A stretch of 64,000 nt of DNA from Voacanga thouarsii (taxonomy: Eukaryota; Streptophyta; Magnoliopsida; Gentianales; Apocynaceae). Shown here in pieces: positions 32,666 to 42,976 of this stretch. Position numbers and translations under genes: made by a program. The stretch spans positions 7,469,001 through 7,533,000 of the forward strand of contig JANUWF010001783.1 in the NCBI GenBank assembly GCA_026120185.1. The letters run 5' to 3'. Below the pieces are notes generated by a model. The model did no database searches, was not told where the DNA came from, and was given only the letters and a program-made list of their open reading frames with translations. Each line of letters starts with the position of its first letter. The stretch's first letter is position 1.

Positions 32666-33567
32666 TAGGGGGGTAATCATGACGTGTTCAGATTGGGGAG
32701 TCGTGTCAACTTAGATAATTACACATGATAGGCCAACTCGAACACAACCCGATTAATAAACGTGTCGTGCCGTATCAATCCATTTATTTTCGTGTTGTAT
32801 TCATGTTATAAAATGGGTTGACCTAATAGGATACGATTAGATATAAAAATTAAATAGATAATTATTAAACTCGTTAATCCGAATGCTTACTAAACCCATT
32901 AATCTATCTACCCATTACACAAAAAAAATTTAAAAATAAAATCAAACCATATAAAATTAAAAAAAATAATAATAAAACAACCCATAAAGTTATAAATAAC
33001 CATAAAATAACAAATCATCCAACTAAATATTTAGAGATCTCAATAAATTCATAACATTTTATCTTAAAAATCTAAATAAATGTAGTTTTGCAATAACATT
33101 GGATTTTTCAAGAAATTATTTTCTCTAACTAAAAGTCATTGTAATAATATTATTATTATAGACACTAAATAATAATTAATTAAGAATGATTCATTTACCA
33201 TATATCAAGCAAATAGCCGCATTAATATCATTTATTTTTCTTAAGAGGTCTCATAAAATTAAACAAAATAGACACACAAATAATTTAGTTAATTCATATA
33301 ATAAAATTTAATCCAATTAATTCATGTAAACAAATTAAATTATCTAATTTTCTATAGTAAAATTTTTAAGGTATTACAAAAAGTATTAAATATAAATATT
33401 TAAAAAATTTAAATAGATTCGCGGGTTGAAACGGGTTGAACCCGTTTATGACCTGAACACGTTTAAGGTAAACAGGTCGACTTGTTTCGATCCGAACCTG
33501 CAAAATCTTAACCCTAACCCGCTATAACCGTATCGTTTTCATGTCGTGTTCAATATTACCACCCCTA
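32666..33567. mobile_element. hAT-type MITE no. 2 between gag and protease
   Basis: A 902-bp insert with an 8-bp duplication TAAGTGAT (32658-32665, 33568-33575). Ends TAGGGGGGTAAT and, reverse-complemented, TAGGGGTGGTAAT. Subterminal sequence is rich in CGTGTCGTG- and GGGTTGAACCCG-type short palindromes; no ORF. The copia frame LVSDKLIK joins across the empty site. Confidence 0.92.
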
Positions 33568-33575
33568 TAAGTGAT

Positions 33576-33869
33576 AAACTTATCAAGTACAAAAATAATT
33601 GAATAGCCGATTCGAGATATTCTAATCATATGATAGGAGATAAAGAGAAGTTCTATAGTATAACGAAATGCAAAAGCATATGTGCGGTAGTAACCACCAA
33701 TAACTTAAAAATGCGAATTACACATATTGACAAAGCTCTAGTAGTAGCCCTTTTTAACTCTCATAAAGGAGGAGTTAGATGATATATTACACTTGTCAAA
33801 GATAAAATAGAATTTGTATTAATGTCACACTTAATGTCAATAGGAAATCAAGTGGTATTCGTTCCAAAT
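33576..33869 (+). pseudogene. copia protease region
   Basis: IADSRYSNHMIGDKEKFYS at about 33605-33660 is the copia protease active-site block, with D-S-G changed to D-S-R. The Trp before it is a stop. Downstream SHKGGVR and the loop leading to the GAG-pre-integrase follow until the third MITE. Confidence 0.82.
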
Positions 33870-34585
33870 TAGGGGTGTTTATGGTTTGGTTATGTTTGAT
33901 TTTGGCTATTTTTCAAACCAAACTAATAATAACTGTTTAAAAATTTTCAAATCAAACCAAACTATTTGAAACCTCAAATCACTAGGTTTGGTTTCAATTT
34001 GAACGGTTTGTTATTACAAAAATTATTATAAAACAAAAATATTATTATATTAAATAAAAAATATTTTAATAATATTGTAAATGAAAGGAAGTATGACTAA
34101 GAATATTTAATAATAAAATTAAACAAAATATCAATCAAGCCATAAAATAGAAATTCTACTAGATAAATGCAAGGAAAGAATATCGAGGCGAAGAAGTAAA
34201 GAAGCAAAAAAGAGAAGTAGGGGTGAAGAAGTTGAGAAACTAAAGAAAATGCAACATCAAGGTGAATGAAATGATTGGAAAAAATTTATTAAGATCAAGA
34301 CAAGGAGGATTAATGACATAAAAAGTTTATAAATTGCAAGCATCCTCATTAGGTTTTTAAAGAAAATAAACTTTTAGTTATTAAATATACATATATATGA
34401 ATACATATATATATATATGTAATATTTCATTAAAAAAATTATTTGTTTGGTTTGCTTTAATTCGGTTTGAAGGAATTTTCACACCAAAACAATTTTGGGA
34501 TTTAAAAATTCTTCAAATCAAACATAGTGATTTCAGTTCGGTTTGGTTTGGTTAGGGCAGGTTAGAAGTTTTTTGGACATTCCTA
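33870..34585. mobile_element. hAT-type MITE no. 3
   Basis: A 716-bp insert with ends TAGGGGTGTTTATGG and, reverse-complemented, TAGGAATGTCCAAAA. Imperfect 8-bp flanks TTCCAAAT and ATCTAAAT match at 6 of 8 positions. Many GGTTTGGTT-type subterminal repeats, typical of this hAT MITE style. No ORF. Confidence 0.82.
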
Positions 34586-35560
34586 ATCTAAATGATGTGA
34601 ATATGTATTGCCAATTGAAGCTAGTAGATGAACTAATAATGGAAGGGTGAAGACTTGAATCTATCCATTTAATGTTATCAAAGATAGAATACGTAGATAA
34701 GATTAGAAAGAATGAGATACTAAATTTATGGTATGCTTAGTTGGAGCACGTGAGCTATACTAAACTAAAGGTAATGATGAAGAAATTGATACTTAAAAGT
34801 CAACTATAGTTGGAGGTTCAGGACAATATAGTTAATATTAGTTGCCAGCATGATAAAGTACATAGTGAGTCAAATTTTACAACCAAGACACATTTGGAGT
34901 TTGTTAACTTAAATGTCTTTGGCCCATTAAAACAGCCGTTAATAAGTGGTTATTGATACATGATAGCCTCGATACATTTGAGTTGATTTTATGGAGAGGA
35001 AAGAGGTCTAAAGTATTAATGAAATTTAAGGCATTTAAGGAGAAAGCAAATAATGAAATTGGTTATGAAATAAGATGTATTTGCACAGATAATGGAGGAA
35101 AATATACCTTAGATGAATTTGCAGAGTTCTTGAAGCAGAACAAAATTCGATGATAATTGACATACCTAAGCACTCTACAATAGAATGGAGTTGTAGAAAA
35201 GAAAAATCATCATCTCATAGAAACTAGTAGAAGCATGTGTAACACTAAAAATATTCAAGCAAATTTCTAGGCTAAATGTTTGAGGATAGCAACATATATC
35301 ACTAATCACTACCCCAAGCAAAACTCTGGTTGATATCACCCTACGAAAAACTATGGAAGAAGAAATCTATTTTATCTCATTTCGAGTATTCATTTTGGTT
35401 TGTGATCATTTAATTTGAGAAGAAACCAATTCATTGCATCTGTATAGGATATGATTCAAGACGGAAAGGATAGATTTCTTGTGTCCTTGACATAAGTAGA
35501 TGATAGATATCTAGAAATATTGTGTTTGATGAACCATCATCTTAGTAGTCATCTCGGGCT
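34586..35560 (+). pseudogene. copia GAG-pre-integrase and integrase
   Basis: Blocks in order: LWYA-LEHVSYTKLKVMMKK, HLEFVNLNVFGPLKQPLISG (first Asp replaced by Asn in the S-D-V-x-G-P block), FKAFKEKANNEIGYEIRC, CTDNGGKYTLDEF (open piece 34953-35153), then a QNGVVEKKN-like block with the catalytic Glu, and a closing SRNIVFDE-like block near 35505-35540. Multiple stops. Confidence 0.85.
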
Positions 35561-36058
35561 AAGAAGCTATCACAGCCAAAAGATTTGGGAAAGTTAGAGG
35601 AAATGCTGGAAGAATAAGAGGAAGCTCCTTTTTATCTATAAAATAACTGAAAAAGGTGGTAGCGCATCACCAACTAAGGAGTAGTTGTGAAGTAAATTGA
35701 AAAGTTCATGACAGACTAGAATACATAAAAATCTAGAAGAATAGAGGTCTAGCCAATATAAAGAAACGGTTGAAGAAGAGGAATCATAGCCAAAATTTTA
35801 GAGGTCTTCTCAATAGCAAAAACTTAATCCAAAGTATGTAAATTAATGCAGCTTTGATAAAGGATACTATAAAAGTGTTAAGACATGTACGAAGAAGTAT
35901 CTAAGAATAAGGAATAGAGAAACGTGATGGAAGAAGAAATACAAGTATAACAAAAAAAAATGAGGCATGGGATTTATTACCAAGGTAGCTCAATATGATT
36001 TCACAAGTAGCAATATGAGGGAGTGGTTTGAGGGAGAGTGGTAAAAAAAAAAAAAAAA
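35561..36058 (+). other. copia remnant where RT should be; purine tract at end
   Basis: Only a MEEEIQ...-like fragment of the RT lead-in is seen (about 35928-35990). The catalytic RT and RNase H (about 1.5-2 kb) are absent. The tract GAGGGAGAGTGGTAAAA just before the 3' LTR is the polypurine primer. Confidence 0.7.
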
Positions 36059-36395
36059 TGACTCCTCTCTTTTATCTAGAAAATTTGGGCATGACGAAGA
36101 AAGGTGCACAAAACCAACATTCTAGAAGCCATGAATTAAAAGAAATGAAAAATGAATTATTTGAAAACTTAGGAATGGAAAACCTGTAGCATGTTGATTA
36201 GAGCTGTCTACAAATAGCCAGCTATTATTCCATGTGGTGAGGTGGTGCTGCAAGGGAGCTAAAATGTGAGAGGTGAGTTGAAGAAATCCCACTCTATTTT
36301 TGTGTAGTTCTTAAAGAAATTTTGTAAGCTTTTATTGTAACTTCTCAATATTGTAATAAAAGTATTTTGAGCTATTTGGCCACTAGCTCTTAACA
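36059..36395 (+). repeat. 3' LTR of copia element
   Basis: 337 bp, TGACTCC...CTTAACA, preceded by the purine tract. Homologous along its length to 30462-30821. Confidence 0.87.
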
Positions 36396-36854
36396 TTGGG
36401 ATAGGCAAGCGTACATAAAGAGAAACATGAACCAAATGATAATCTTGCATCAAAAGAAAACCAAATGTCATCAATTAAGGGTACCAATTGTTTCACTAAT
36501 GACTTATGCTATGCATAAAATAACTACCATGTCTTGCAATCAAGAAAGTAGCATGACTATATTACCAAGGTCTTTCCTCAATAATACAAAACCTCTAACA
36601 CCGCAATAACTTAAATGCACAACTTAACCAAAGTGAATACTCAAAATAATATGGTGGCAAATTTCATAAATAGAATTCCCCATAACAATCCTTAACTAAC
36701 CTCTGAATATAACCATCTAATCTATTACATAAAAAAAATATATAACTTGCAATGTCTCAATTCAATACTTACTAACATAACAAATTCAACAAAGATAACT
36801 AGTTGTCCAAAAATCCATACTACATCATCAATCATATCCTTAATAATGAGCCTT
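36396..36854. other. Non-coding flank, possible old LTR
   Basis: No gene seen. With 38706-39900 it may form one old minus-oriented Gypsy LTR split by the CACTA element (inference from block style only). Confidence 0.3.
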
Positions 36855-37084
36855 CACTACTAGAAATATGGCAATCAACCTCGGAATATTTCGTGGTTGA
36901 TAGAGTGTAGTCGGAACAGCCACGAAAAAAAATTTCATGGCTGATACAATTTCAAATAATGAAATTTTGTTTAATTAAAAAAAGGACCAACAACTGAAAA
37001 TTTGCAGTTGATTCATGACAAATCAGCCACAAAATATTTCACAGACCAAGCACACCTAATCGTAACCCTCCAATTAATTGAAGA

Positions 37085-37170
37085 ACTCTTGAGTCCGTTG
37101 GGAGTTAAACCCAAAACCTCTCATATGAAAGGTTATGACTTAACCACTGGGTCAAGTCCAATTGTTTGGA
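37085..37170 (-). other. tRNA-like box A/box B segment
   Basis: The minus strand has GACCCAGTGGTTAAG (box-A-like) followed about 25 bases later by GGTTTTGGGTTTAACTCC (box-B-like). It could be a SINE head or tRNA relic. It does not fold into a good tRNA by eye. Confidence 0.3.
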
Positions 37171-37569
37171 CATATCTCTTTTTTTTTTTTTTTCATTGAA
37201 ACTATTCCCAACATTCTTTTTGTTTTTTTTTAAATGTTAATACTATAACAAAATACAACAATCATATTACATTTACTATGAAACTATATTATTCAATATA
37301 ATAAATTATTTTGTACATTTATATAATTTAAAAGCTCATATACTATTAATTTTGTTACCGTTTTTATTAAATGATTTTTACAAATATATACATGTGTGTG
37401 TGTGTGTGTTTATTTATATAGATAAATATTTATATCTATATTTATAAATATTTTTATATTCATAGAAATAATATGTATTTTTATTTATATATATATTTAT
37501 ATTTATAAATATTTATTTATATTTATATATATAGTTATATATAAATAAATATTTTTCTATATATAAATA

Positions 37570-38690
37570 TTTTTAAATATATATTGATGAAAGATTTTCG
37601 TAATTAATTCGTCGGAGATTAGCCACAAAACATATCCGTAGCTAATTACCTACGAATCAATCACGAATTTTTTTTTAAAAATTGATTATCTATTGATAAA
37701 AGATTATCGTGGCTAATTCGTAAGAGATCAACCACGAAAATATTCAGGGCTGATTTGTAGTTGATCACCTACAAAACTTTTTTAAAAATTTGATTATATG
37801 TTGATAAAAGATTGAGATTTGCTACGAAAAATATCTGTGGTTGATTTATGACTGATCACCTACGAATTAGCCACGATTTTTTTTTAAATGTGATTATATA
37901 TTGATAAAATATTTTCGTTGTTAATTCGCAAGATATCAACTATGAATAATATCCGTGGCCGATTTGTGGTTGATCACGTATGAATCAGCCAAGAATTTTT
38001 TAAAAAAAATTTGATTATATATTGATAAAAGATTGAGTTCTACTACGACAAATATCCGTGGCTGATTTGTGGTTGATCATCTATGAATCAGTCTCGAAAA
38101 TTTTTTAAAAATGTAATTATATATTGATAAAAAAAATTCGTGACTGATTCACAGGAGATCAACCACAAAATATATCCGTGACTGATTTGTGGCTAATCAC
38201 TTACGAATCAGCCATGGAATATTTTTAAAAATTTGATTATATAGTGATAAAAGATTGAGATCTGCTACAAAAAATATCTGTCCTACGAATCAGCCATAAA
38301 AATTTTTTAAAAAATTTATTATATATTAATAAAAAATTTCCGTAGTGATCACCAACGAATCAGCCACGAAAATATTTCACCAATATATCATGATATTTTT
38401 TAAAAATGTTCGTGGTTGATTCGTAGGTAATCAGCTACGAATATTTTTCGTGACTGATCTCTTACGAATCAGTTACGAAAATCTTTTATCAATATATAAT
38501 CATTTTTTTAAAAAAATTTCGTGGCTGATTCGTAGGTGATCTGCCACAAATCAGCCACGGATATTTTTTATGACTAATTGTCTACGAATCAGCCATGAAT
38601 CTTTCATGAATATATTCACAATTTTTTAAACATTTTCGTGACTGATTCATAGGTGATCTCTTACGCTAATTTTTGTGGCTGATTACCCAC
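37570..38690. repeat. Array of palindromic units inside the CACTA element
   Basis: About ten degenerate units, each joining CGTGGCTGATTCGTAG to CTACGAATCAGCCACG around a TGATCA-like centre. AT-rich spacers contain GATTATATATTGATAAAA. From about 38390 the spacers appear in inverted orientation (TTTTATCAATATATAATC), so the array as a whole is also a partial inverted repeat. CACTA transposases bind subterminal repeats, so these may be binding sites (inference). Confidence 0.85.
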
Positions 38691-38702
38691 TTTCTAGTAG
38701 TG

Positions 38703-40399
38703 CTTGCACCATCGTTCGTCACTAGTATCTAGAAGGAGGAAATTAATGAGGTGAGTCAACCACTTACTCAATAAGTAAAGAAAAAAATACTTCCCTGGAT
38801 AAAGAGTTTAATACATATATACGTAATCTTTGAAAATTCATATACATTTAGCATTTCAAATAAAACATTTTTCATCACATAATGATAGAGGTTATTCCAG
38901 CTAAGGACATTTCAAACTCTCACTAAATGTAAATAGTAGTTGTAATTGCCCACTAGTCATTCAATTTCTTTTCTTAACAATGGGACAGTAAAGTAATTTT
39001 CGTGTGGCCTCCATTTGGTTCTCTTGAACTATCACAAAAACAGATTTAATTGAAAAAAAAAATTGTATTCTATTTTTTAAAAAATTGATGAAGCCATAGA
39101 GTGAAATACATCACTCAAGAAAAGTCCTATATAGTTTTTTGGAAATCCGAAAACAAACATCCGAGCTATTTTTTTCCCTTTTTTTCTTGAAGCATGTGGG
39201 TCTACTGTCTGCGTTGACCCCACCTGGCAACTGGCATCAGGTCAACCAAGTGTAGTCCCAGTGTAGTAACAAAAAAAACAATTTTCTCTTTTTTTTTTCT
39301 TTAAATCAAAGATAGAACTATTAAATACTTTTTTAAAAAATTATATTAGAACAAAAATTTATGTATACATACAAACATCATATCATCCATATTCATACAC
39401 ATCACATAATTTAGGAAGGCTTTAATTTTCGTCTTACAAAAACACTATTCAATCTTAAAGCAAGGTCATGCAACCTTACAAAAAGATTTTAACACTACCT
39501 TAAAACTACTTTAGCCTATTTTAGAGGTCCAAAAAGATTTTAACTCTATCTTAGAGCTCTAGAAAGGTACATCGTCTTACCTTATAGGTCATGCATTCAT
39601 TACAATAACTATTCACATCATATAAATACATCACATATATTTAAATCTCATGAATCACACATATCAAAAAATAAAATATGCTCTATTCGCATTTTTGTAA
39701 GAAAATATATAATTTTTGTAATTTTTTAATATTACGAAGAACTTAATCCTCACTTACGTCTAATTGATAACATCATAAATATGAATGTTGATTTTTTCAT
39801 TTTTTCTTAAATTCTAGATGTGCCTTTATCATCTGCCTGCTCTAAGGAATACAATAATGTTCTCCCAATAGCTAATAATTTTATCTTCGTCCTCATATAT
39901 TTTAATAGTTATGGTTAACAAGCCAACCCACACAGTTTTGTACTAGGCCAATCCAGTCTTGGGACTAGCTCTTAGGCCAAATGAGCAGGTCTAAGGATTG
40001 CATAGGCTGGTCCTTACCTACAAGAATCGCGGTCCTAGCAGACCTATCCATGCAACCCTTCTTTCTTTTTTTTTTTTGTGTGTGTTTTATAGTAGTTTAT
40101 TTTTTATCAAGTTTTTAATAATTTAAATAACAATATTATTTATAATTATAAAAAATAAAAACTACCTTGAAGTGGTGAGGTGTTTGATTTAGACCCTTAC
40201 TAGTTTTATTAATAACAAAATAAAAATTTACATAAGAGGGGGATGTAATGCCTTAACCTCTTGAAAGTAGTACAATGATTAAAAATTAAATATAACAATG
40301 TCATGAAATATTAATAAAACTAAACAATTACATAGGAGAATTAAATATTATTATCCTGATATATTCAAAATACTAACTTAACTCACTCCATTTTTCATC
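38703..40399. other. Non-coding, repeat-derived
   Basis: 38730-39900 has LTR-like blocks (CTTACTCAATAAGTA). 39900-40055 ends CCATGCAACCCTT, resembling the end of a hAT-type element whose other end I could not find. 40080-40400 is AT-rich. No gene. Confidence 0.35.
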
Positions 40400-41083
40400 T
40401 GAGTCTTTATCAACAATCTACGAATTGACCATCCTCTCTTCAACTTCGAACTAACTAGCATTATACATTAACATCTCTAAAATATAAGGAGCTAATCGAG
40501 CTCATCTTTCATCAATTGTTTGATCACTGTCATTAAAGATACTTTTGAATAGTACTATGGAGATAGGAGGAACTAAAAGATCATGCACTATTTTTTATAC
40601 AATTGAATATTCATTTACATGTTCCTTTTACCAAGAACAAATGTTAAAGTATTGACTCTCATCTTCTATCGTAAATTGCTCTCATGGATTACCATCTCAT
40701 TATAGTTCACAATTGAACTTCCTGGTCGCTTCATGATGCCCTACAGATTAAAAGAGGATGATAATAAAGTTGAAGAGGTGGATCTTTGTGATAATTAATT
40801 GTTAGATGAACCTTCTCCACTTGTATTATTAATTTAAATAGAACTAGAAGAACAAGACTTATACTCATACAATTATACATATTATATAAAGTTTTAACTA
40901 TTGTTTCTTTAATGATTTTTATCTTAACTTGTTTAACTGCTAGATTTTCATCAAAATACAATGTTTCATAAAGAAACTCAAAAATACTATGAAATCCAGT
41001 AGTTTTTACTCAAAATCTAAAGATAATGCCATATAATATAAAATAGAAAGATCTTCATAATATTTCTTATATTTGAAAACATA
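40400..41083 (-). pseudogene. hAT transposase, C-terminal part
   Basis: Minus strand 40590-40440 encodes HDLLVPPISIV, then DQTIDER-stop-ARLAPYILEMLM, the hAT C-terminal dimerisation domain. 41080-40960 encodes KYKKYYEDLSILYYMALSLDFE, the segment before it. Frames shift between. It is the continuation of 47658-49131, separated by the Athila-like insertion. Confidence 0.82.
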
Positions 41084-42960
41084 TGATGCTTTAATTTTGG
41101 GTGTATAAAAATAAGCAATTTTAAAGCTATCCCTTAATCAAGTTTTAATTAAAACATTAATCCCAAAATACACATACGAGCAAGTATACTTATCGCAGGC
41201 ATATCATAGAGAATTAACGAGTATCGATCCACAAAGGAATAAGTACACACTAATCACTTTTCATTCATTATTTAACCGATCTAAATAAATTGAGAAAATA
41301 AAAAAAATAAAGAAATATATACAACTCAAGGATGTATGAATATGCAATTTAAACAATTATCCTAGAAAACATGACATTGAACCAATTAGAAATTCTCTTA
41401 ACTAATTATCATCTTGGCATCATGAAGGAATGTAAAGATAAACTCCACTTTGTTTGTCAATCCATGGAATCTTATATTTTGATTCATATTAACAAATTTG
41501 TCAATCAAGCTACCATAACCAAACACATACATTAAGCTCATCATTATATATTTTGATTCAATTAGCAGATTTGTCAATCAAGCCATCCTAACCAAAATAT
41601 ACATGAATCTCAATTCCTTAAAATCATAAAATTAGCTAATGACCCTATGTCAAGGAGAAATCAGCTTAACCTTTGATCACTTAGTTCTAAAATCCTAACT
41701 TCATCGTTCAAATCTATTAAGATTTAATAAATACGAAATTAATGCAATGAAACTCCTAACATCATTTTGTCGAAGTTAATTAGATGAACTCGCATCAATA
41801 ACCAATGATAACAAGTAATCAAACATCAAAGAAAATAATTAATTGATTAAAGAACTAAATTAACTCAAAATTATAAATCCAAGAATAGTATCCAAATACA
41901 ATTAAAGAACCAAAATCATCATTGTTCAAGAAAAAGAAAATATAGGAAAGGGATAAATACTCATAGACAAGCCTATCAATTTCTAATAAAAACTCCTCCA
42001 AAAATCAATGCTTCTTGAGTAATTTCTCTAGACAAAATATTGGTGATGCACTCTAAAAAATATTTCTAAGTTCTACATTGTGTACCCCTTTTTTCTAAGA
42101 TAATTGGCCTTTATTTATAGGCTTACAAAGTTCCTAAAAGAATCCTAAGCAAAGAAGGAGTAATTTCCAAAAAATCCAAAACCAAAAAAGATTAGTAATT
42201 TCCCTAATAAAAATCTAAATAAAACAAAGAAATTCCACCATCTTTAAATTGCAAAATTGAGAAGTGAAATCTCTTTGTCATATGTACTGAAGACCAATTC
42301 TATTTGAATTGAAATTGGCTTCAATTTGAGCCACTTTCCTTCAATTGAGCCGTTAAGAAGCCACCGAAACCGACTTCTTTCTTTTCCTTGCATCGGCTCA
42401 ATTGAGCCGCAAACCTTCAATTCTGCTGAGCTAACGACATTGCACTTTCCTTTTTCTGTCTTCTTGCTCAGCTGCAGCTTAGCCGAGCTGCAACTTAGCT
42501 TTACACATCCGGGCATGATAGTATTTGTCTTTTTTCTCTTTTACTTTGCTTCTTTTGCTTTTCCTTCCTTGGCCCAATGAATTTGTTGCTTTTTCTTCTT
42601 TTCCGTTGTTTCTTGGTTGAAGTCGACTGAGCCGTGTGTGATCTCTTTGAGCCATTTTTCTCCTTTTCCTCTCCAATTTCAATTGCACTTTTGTTCCCCT
42701 GTTTCGTTTAATTTCTTTGCAATCCTCTGTTCTTCTAGTGCAGGACCGGCACCAAGTCCACTTTCTTGGCCTGGTGTTGGGTCTGTACGAAAAATTACAC
42801 AATTAGCATCAAATTTCACCTATTTTTGCATAAAATTTCAGAAAAGCATTTTTATAAGTGAAATATCAAATGGGAAGGAATATGATTAGTTATTGTATTA
42901 AAAGTGTCTCAAATTAGTCTCAAATCACTAGAAAAATAACGATGATTTTAACTCCTATCA
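41084..42960 (-). repeat. 3' LTR of Athila-like element
   Basis: 1,877 bp, pairs with 45795-47657 over its whole length with many substitutions. Contains TTTATTTATAGG near 42110 (TATA candidate on either strand) and GAGCCG/CAATTGAGCC repeats at 42325-42425. Confidence 0.9.
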
Positions 42961-42976
42961 CATATCCCCACACTTG
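42961..42976 (-). other. Polypurine tract of Athila-like element
   Basis: Minus strand CAAGTGTGGGGATATG immediately precedes the 3' LTR. It is the plus-strand primer and has the Athila-style TGTGGGG core. A second similar tract (AAGTATGGGGGAGTGG) lies at 44052-44067. Confidence 0.78.

Larger units (their letters stand above)
30462..36395 (+). mobile_element. Copia retrotransposon lacking RT/RNase H, with three nested MITEs
   Basis: Direct LTRs at 30462-30821 and 36059-36395 flank gag, protease and integrase remnants on the plus strand. Most of RT and all RNase H are missing between the end of the integrase region and the purine tract GAGGGAGAGTGG. Three hAT-type MITEs with exact target duplications add 2,293 bp. 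No canonical Met-tRNA primer site follows the left LTR, and flanks show no TSD, so the ends have decayed. Confidence 0.88.
36855..38702. mobile_element. Non-autonomous CACTA (En/Spm) transposon
   Basis: Ends CACTACTAGAAA and, reverse-complemented, CACTACTAGAAA give perfect 12-bp inverted repeats. They are flanked by the 3-bp duplication CTT (36852-36854, 38703-38705). These are hallmark CACTA features. The 1,848-bp body has no transposase. It carries a dense array of a palindromic motif built on GTGGCTGATTYGTRG and its complement. It would need a transposase supplied in trans. Confidence 0.93.

Noticed and set aside
39890..40060. End of a hAT-type element (CCATGCAACCCTT)
   Set aside because: No matching left end or 8-bp duplication could be found, so it is not called as an element.
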